A stretch of 5,237 bases of DNA from positions 1-5,237 of the forward strand of contig JAHZLG010000166.1 in the NCBI GenBank assembly GCA_022599995.1, in the 5' to 3' direction. Position numbers and translations under genes: made by a program. Shown one piece after another: positions 4,662-5,237 of the stretch (position 1 is its first letter; each line of letters opens with the position of its first letter). The stretch comes from Alphaproteobacteria bacterium (lineage in GTDB: Bacteria > Pseudomonadota > Alphaproteobacteria > CBDBCS01 > JAHZLG01). Under the pieces are notes generated by a model. That model made no database searches, was not told where the DNA came from, and worked only from the letters and a program-made list of their open reading frames with translations.

Positions 4662-5237
4662 TCAGAGATAGCGGCGGTAGTAGTCGACTTCCTGCTCGGG
4701 TGAGAGAGCAGCGACCTCGGCAATCTCACACCGCTTGTTGAAGACGTGGTTGTCGATCAACCCCTGCCCAATGGCGGCGACCAGCTTCTTGTCGGCTTCA
4801 AGATCGGTCAGGGCATCGCCTAGGTTCTCGGCAATATGCTCGCTCGTCGAGACGTTCTCAAGCCCGTCCAGGGTCTCGGCGTTGGGCAGTGTCTTCTCAT
4901 CGCCGAGCAACCCCGCGTGCAGGAGTGCCGCCGCCGCCGTGTAGGGGTTAGCCCCACCATCGGCCATGCGGTGCTCGATGCGGGCAGCGTGCCCGCTTGC
5001 TTCCGGAATGCGTACGGTTACCGAGCGGTGATCATAACCCCAATTCGCCCAGTACCCTGCCAGACTGGCGGGTTGGGAACGCCGTCCCGAATTCACTGTC
5101 GGGCACAGAATGCCTGCTAACCCCTTGTGGTGGGCAAGCATGCCGGCAATGATCTTTTTTCCGACCGCGTGGGCATTGTCAGCCTCAGAGGACAATCCAA
5201 GCCAATCTTTGGCGGAGTCTTCCAAGAGGGGGAGGCT
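4662..5237 (-). CDS. Glutamine synthetase family ligase, C-terminal part (partial; likely a gamma-glutamyl-amine synthetase)
   Basis: The frame is open to the window edge and gives 191 C-terminal residues of a protein normally 440-480 long. The start is outside; an in-frame TTG at 5225 is not the start. Recognisable GS elements, numbered from the edge, are NSGRR (49-53), WGYDHRSVTVRIP (66-78), ARIEHRMAD (85-93), ANPYTAAAALLHAGLLGD (96-113) and a C-terminal NKRCEIAEV...YYRRYL. By alignment with Salmonella GlnA, the glutamate-binding arginines 321, 339, 355 and 359 are kept (Arg53, 71, 86 and 90), but Glu327, which closes the ammonium site, is Leu59. The NLYDLP adenylylation loop is absent. This pattern fits ATP-dependent ligases that join glutamate to an amine (PuuA, or the anilide and alkylamide synthetases) rather than nitrogen-assimilating GlnA. 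The aldehyde dehydrogenase 69 bp downstream supports a catabolic role. The ATP-binding half is not visible, so the substrate stays open. Confidence 0.85.
   Translation of the reverse strand, partial: SLPLLEDSAKDWLGLSSEADNAHAVGKKIIAGMLAHHKGLAGILCPTVNSGRRSQPASLAGYWANWGYDHRSVTVRIPEASGHAARIEHRMADGGANPYTAAAALLHAGLLGDEKTLPNAETLDGLENVSTSEHIAENLGDALTDLEADKKLVAAIGQGLIDNHVFNKRCEIAEVAALSPEQEVDYYRRYL

Overview
The window is bacterial DNA of moderately high G+C (roughly 60 % by eye), with compact genes and weak to moderate ribosome binding sites. I cannot place the organism. A lipobox-bearing, glycine-rich small protein and an aromatic-catabolism-type aldehyde dehydrogenase would suit a proteobacterium or an actinobacterium. 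No ribosomal RNA, tRNA or transposase is visible.

Layout. At the left, on the + strand, are the 3' end of an unrecognised acidic, probably exported protein (1-275) and a small overlapping gene for a putative glycine-rich lipoprotein (259-789). They converge on a minus-strand block that fills the rest of the window. In its direction of transcription (right to left) the block holds: the C-terminal part of a glutamine-synthetase-family ligase (5237-4662, cut by the window edge); an aldehyde dehydrogenase of the 2-hydroxymuconic-semialdehyde dehydrogenase type (4592-3129); a 411-bp intergenic region with seven tandem ~31-bp repeats (2765-2981); an acetoacetate-decarboxylase-superfamily protein (2717-1911); a 97-bp gap between that gene and the next, carrying a 21-bp near-perfect palindrome; and a clear myo-inositol 2-dehydrogenase, IolG (1808-819).

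How the genes may work together. A GS-like ligase beside an aldehyde dehydrogenase is the arrangement of gamma-glutamylation routes for amines, and here the ligase lacks the glutamate that closes the ammonium site of true GlnA. The decarboxylase-like protein keeps the Schiff-base lysine but seems to lack two of the other classical acetoacetate decarboxylase residues. With a polyol dehydrogenase downstream, the block looks catabolic. Its substrate cannot be read from the sequence, and IolG may be a separately regulated unit.

The most unusual non-coding structure is the repeat array upstream of the decarboxylase-like gene. Each unit has a constant core, an alternating purine-pyrimidine tract of 8-12 bp and one of two alternative tails. 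The palindrome upstream of iolG is the best operator candidate.
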